DNA of 16,574 nt from CBDUBH01 sp965365345 (GTDB lineage: Bacteria; Bacteroidota; Ignavibacteria; Ignavibacteriales; SURF-24). The position numbers were made by a program, and so were the translations under genes. The notes under the pieces are model-generated. The model was not told the origin of the DNA. It made no database searches and saw nothing but the letters and a program-made list of their open reading frames with translations. Position 1 is the first letter of the stretch. Every line of letters begins with the position of its first letter. The stretch lies in the NCBI GenBank assembly GCA_965365345.1, contig CBDUBH010000083.1, positions 1 through 16,574 on the forward strand, in the 5' to 3' direction. This document shows, in pieces, positions 15,762-16,574 of this stretch.

Positions 15762-15891
15762 GCCTAACGGCTTGCAGTTAACCCGCAGCCAAAACTAAAA
15801 TTAATTATTTATTTAATTGTAAAACTTTTTAAAACGAAACTGTTAAATCACGCTATTAAATTTGGCTGTCGGGTTGAACTGCTGGTTAGGT
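15762..15891 (-). repeat. attC site (130 bp)
   Basis: The outer boxes are GCCTAAC (15762-15768) and GTTAGGT (15885-15891). The inner arms are GCAGTTAACCCGCAGCC and GGCTGTCGGGTTGAACTGC. Belongs to the cassette of the 198-aa lipoprotein gene. Confidence 0.9.
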
Positions 15892-15915
15892 TTATTTTAG
15901 ATTAAAATTTATTTA

Positions 15916-16512
15916 TTAGAATTTTTTATAAATATTATTTGATAGTATTCTTAAAGCTATTTCTATTGTCTTTATTTCTTTGTGATCTTCATAAAACCTT
16001 TTATTCTCTGCATTACATAGATAGAGTTTAGTCGTATTATTAACTTTTATTCCCAATAGAAAATCAGAGTTATAAAAATCGTATCTATCTTTTGCATCAT
16101 TAATTATTGGTATTTCTACAATGAAAGTATCACTTGCAGTTGGATCGAAGCCTTCTAATTTTGCAATTCTTTTCTTTATAATTTGGAAATACTTTTCATT
16201 TGCTTTAGTGTTAGTAATTTTTGTTGTGTCATTACTGTTTATTTTATTTTTAGTCATTCCATAATATTTTACAACATTGTTACTTGTTAATAAAATTGTA
16301 TAAGAAAATAAATCTGTAGTTCTATTTAAATAAACCATTGTATCTGGAATTGATTCATTCTCTAGAAAAAAATCATTTAAAATAACATCACTATAATTTT
16401 TAAAAAACAAAATGGGTACTTCTTCTTCTGAATAATTATCTTTGGAAGTTGATGAACAACTACAAAAAATAAGAGTTAGAAAATAAAACAGAATTAGGAT
16501 TTTACTTTTCAT
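15916..16512 (-). CDS. Cassette-borne predicted lipoprotein of unknown function (198 aa)
   Basis: The signal peptide MKSKILILFYFLTLIFCSC is followed by a Ser/Thr-rich tether (SSTSKDNYSEEE). The lipid-modified Cys is most likely C19 (Phe-Cys-Ser-Cys), with C17 as the less favourable alternative. The body is rich in Asn/Lys/Ile and has no motif I recognise; FIVEIPIINDAKDRYDFY resembles edge strands of a beta domain. The start codon is only 10 bp from the cassette core site (16523-16529), so the leader is extremely short, and transcription probably comes from outside this cassette or from within the neighbouring attC. Base composition is as AT-rich as its neighbours. Confidence 0.8.
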   Translation of the reverse strand: MKSKILILFYFLTLIFCSCSSTSKDNYSEEEVPILFFKNYSDVILNDFFLENESIPDTMVYLNRTTDLFSYTILLTSNNVVKYYGMTKNKINSNDTTKITNTKANEKYFQIIKKRIAKLEGFDPTASDTFIVEIPIINDAKDRYDFYNSDFLLGIKVNNTTKLYLCNAENKRFYEDHKEIKTIEIALRILSNNIYKKF

Positions 16513-16522
16513 CTGATGAGAA

Positions 16523-16574
16523 ACCTAACGGAATGGCAACTAACCTGCGGCCAAAACCATTTTGTAAAACTTAA
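16523..16574 (-). repeat. Partial, divergent attC at the right edge
   Basis: ACCTAAC (16523-16529) matches the other end of the 198-aa-protein cassette over 9 bp (GTTAGGTTT at 15885). The next arm is GGCAACTAACCTGCGGCC, clearly different from the GCAGTTAACCCGCAGCC of the other sites though the plan is the same. The second half lies outside the window. Confidence 0.7.

Larger units (their letters stand above)
12391..16574 (-). mobile_element. Integron gene-cassette array (five cassettes, minus strand; integrase not in window)
   Basis: Five leftward genes are separated by about 130-bp imperfect palindromes with RYYYAAC at one end and GTTRRRY at the other. The two ends of each cassette, not of each palindrome, are complementary: GTTAGGTGC/GCACCTAAC, GTTATACCCC/GGGGTATAAC, GTTATATTGC/GCAATATAAC, GTTAGGCAATTT/AAATTGCCTAAC, GTTAGGTTT/AAACCTAAC. 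This is what excision and insertion of circular cassettes produces. Read on the minus strand, each site has the extra C in GTTCAACCC and plain GTTAACCC in the other arm, the usual attC polarity, so each gene precedes its own attC and attI/intI should lie right of 16574. The homogeneous attC sites point to a chromosomal integron or an integrase-less derivative. Confidence 0.88.

Noticed and set aside
12391..16574. CRISPR array from the recurring repeats
   Set aside because: Repeats are about 130 bp, palindromic and 540-1,080 bp apart with protein genes between them; no short regular spacers and no cas genes.
12391..16574. Repeats as MITEs or insertion-sequence ends
   Set aside because: They sit exactly between consecutive same-strand genes, their ends match across the cassette rather than across the repeat, and no transposase or target duplication is seen.
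12391..16574. Toxin-antitoxin or restriction-modification cargo, common in chromosomal integrons
   Set aside because: None of the five cassette proteins shows such motifs; all carry signal peptides.

Overview
The window is AT-rich DNA with mostly Shine-Dalgarno-led genes. The proteins (YbiT-type ABC-F ATPase, glycogen debranching enzyme, DUF4239 protein, many Bacteroidota-style lipoproteins) suggest the Bacteroidota/Chlorobiota/Ignavibacteria group. Ignavibacteria is my best guess by composition and protein style; no rRNA or other strong marker is present.

Layout. (1) 1-72: the first 24 codons of a leftward gene that runs off the edge. (2) 418-2655: rightward ybiT-like ABC-F gene with a palindromic terminator, then a small NimA/PNPOx-like flavoprotein gene. 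(3) 3163-9617: a rightward, apparently co-oriented set: glgX debranching enzyme, an unusual AGE-epimerase-like protein with a C-terminal STAS domain, a DUF4239 membrane protein and an ankyrin-repeat protein. Together they look like alpha-glucan or sugar metabolism with an attached regulatory/membrane module. (4) 9703-12041: HpcH/HpaI aldolase followed by two different DJ-1/PfpI-family proteins, probably a carbonyl or keto-acid handling operon, ended by a hairpin terminator.

(5) 12042-12390: a junction holding a leftward terminator and a 16-nt piece that reads as the 3' end of a tRNA-Ser (T-arm plus acceptor plus G73), then sequence that does not continue the tRNA. This looks like an old integration boundary. 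(6) 12391-16574: the most striking region, an integron gene-cassette array on the minus strand. Five leftward genes, all encoding exported proteins (four predicted lipoproteins and one with a cleavable signal peptide), are separated by about 130-bp imperfect palindromes. These have the R/L box layout, extrahelical-base asymmetry and cassette-matched core sites of attC sites. Four attC sites are complete (13286-13416, 14137-14265, 15221-15349, 15762-15891). One is truncated at the left end (12391-12424) and one divergent site runs off the right end (16523 onward). By attC polarity the integrase and attI should lie to the right of the window; none is present here, so this is either the distal part of a chromosomal integron or an integrase-less array.

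The housekeeping/metabolic part (1-12041) and the array (12391-16574) appear functionally unrelated. The tRNA-like junction between them suggests that the array lies on, or next to, an acquired island.
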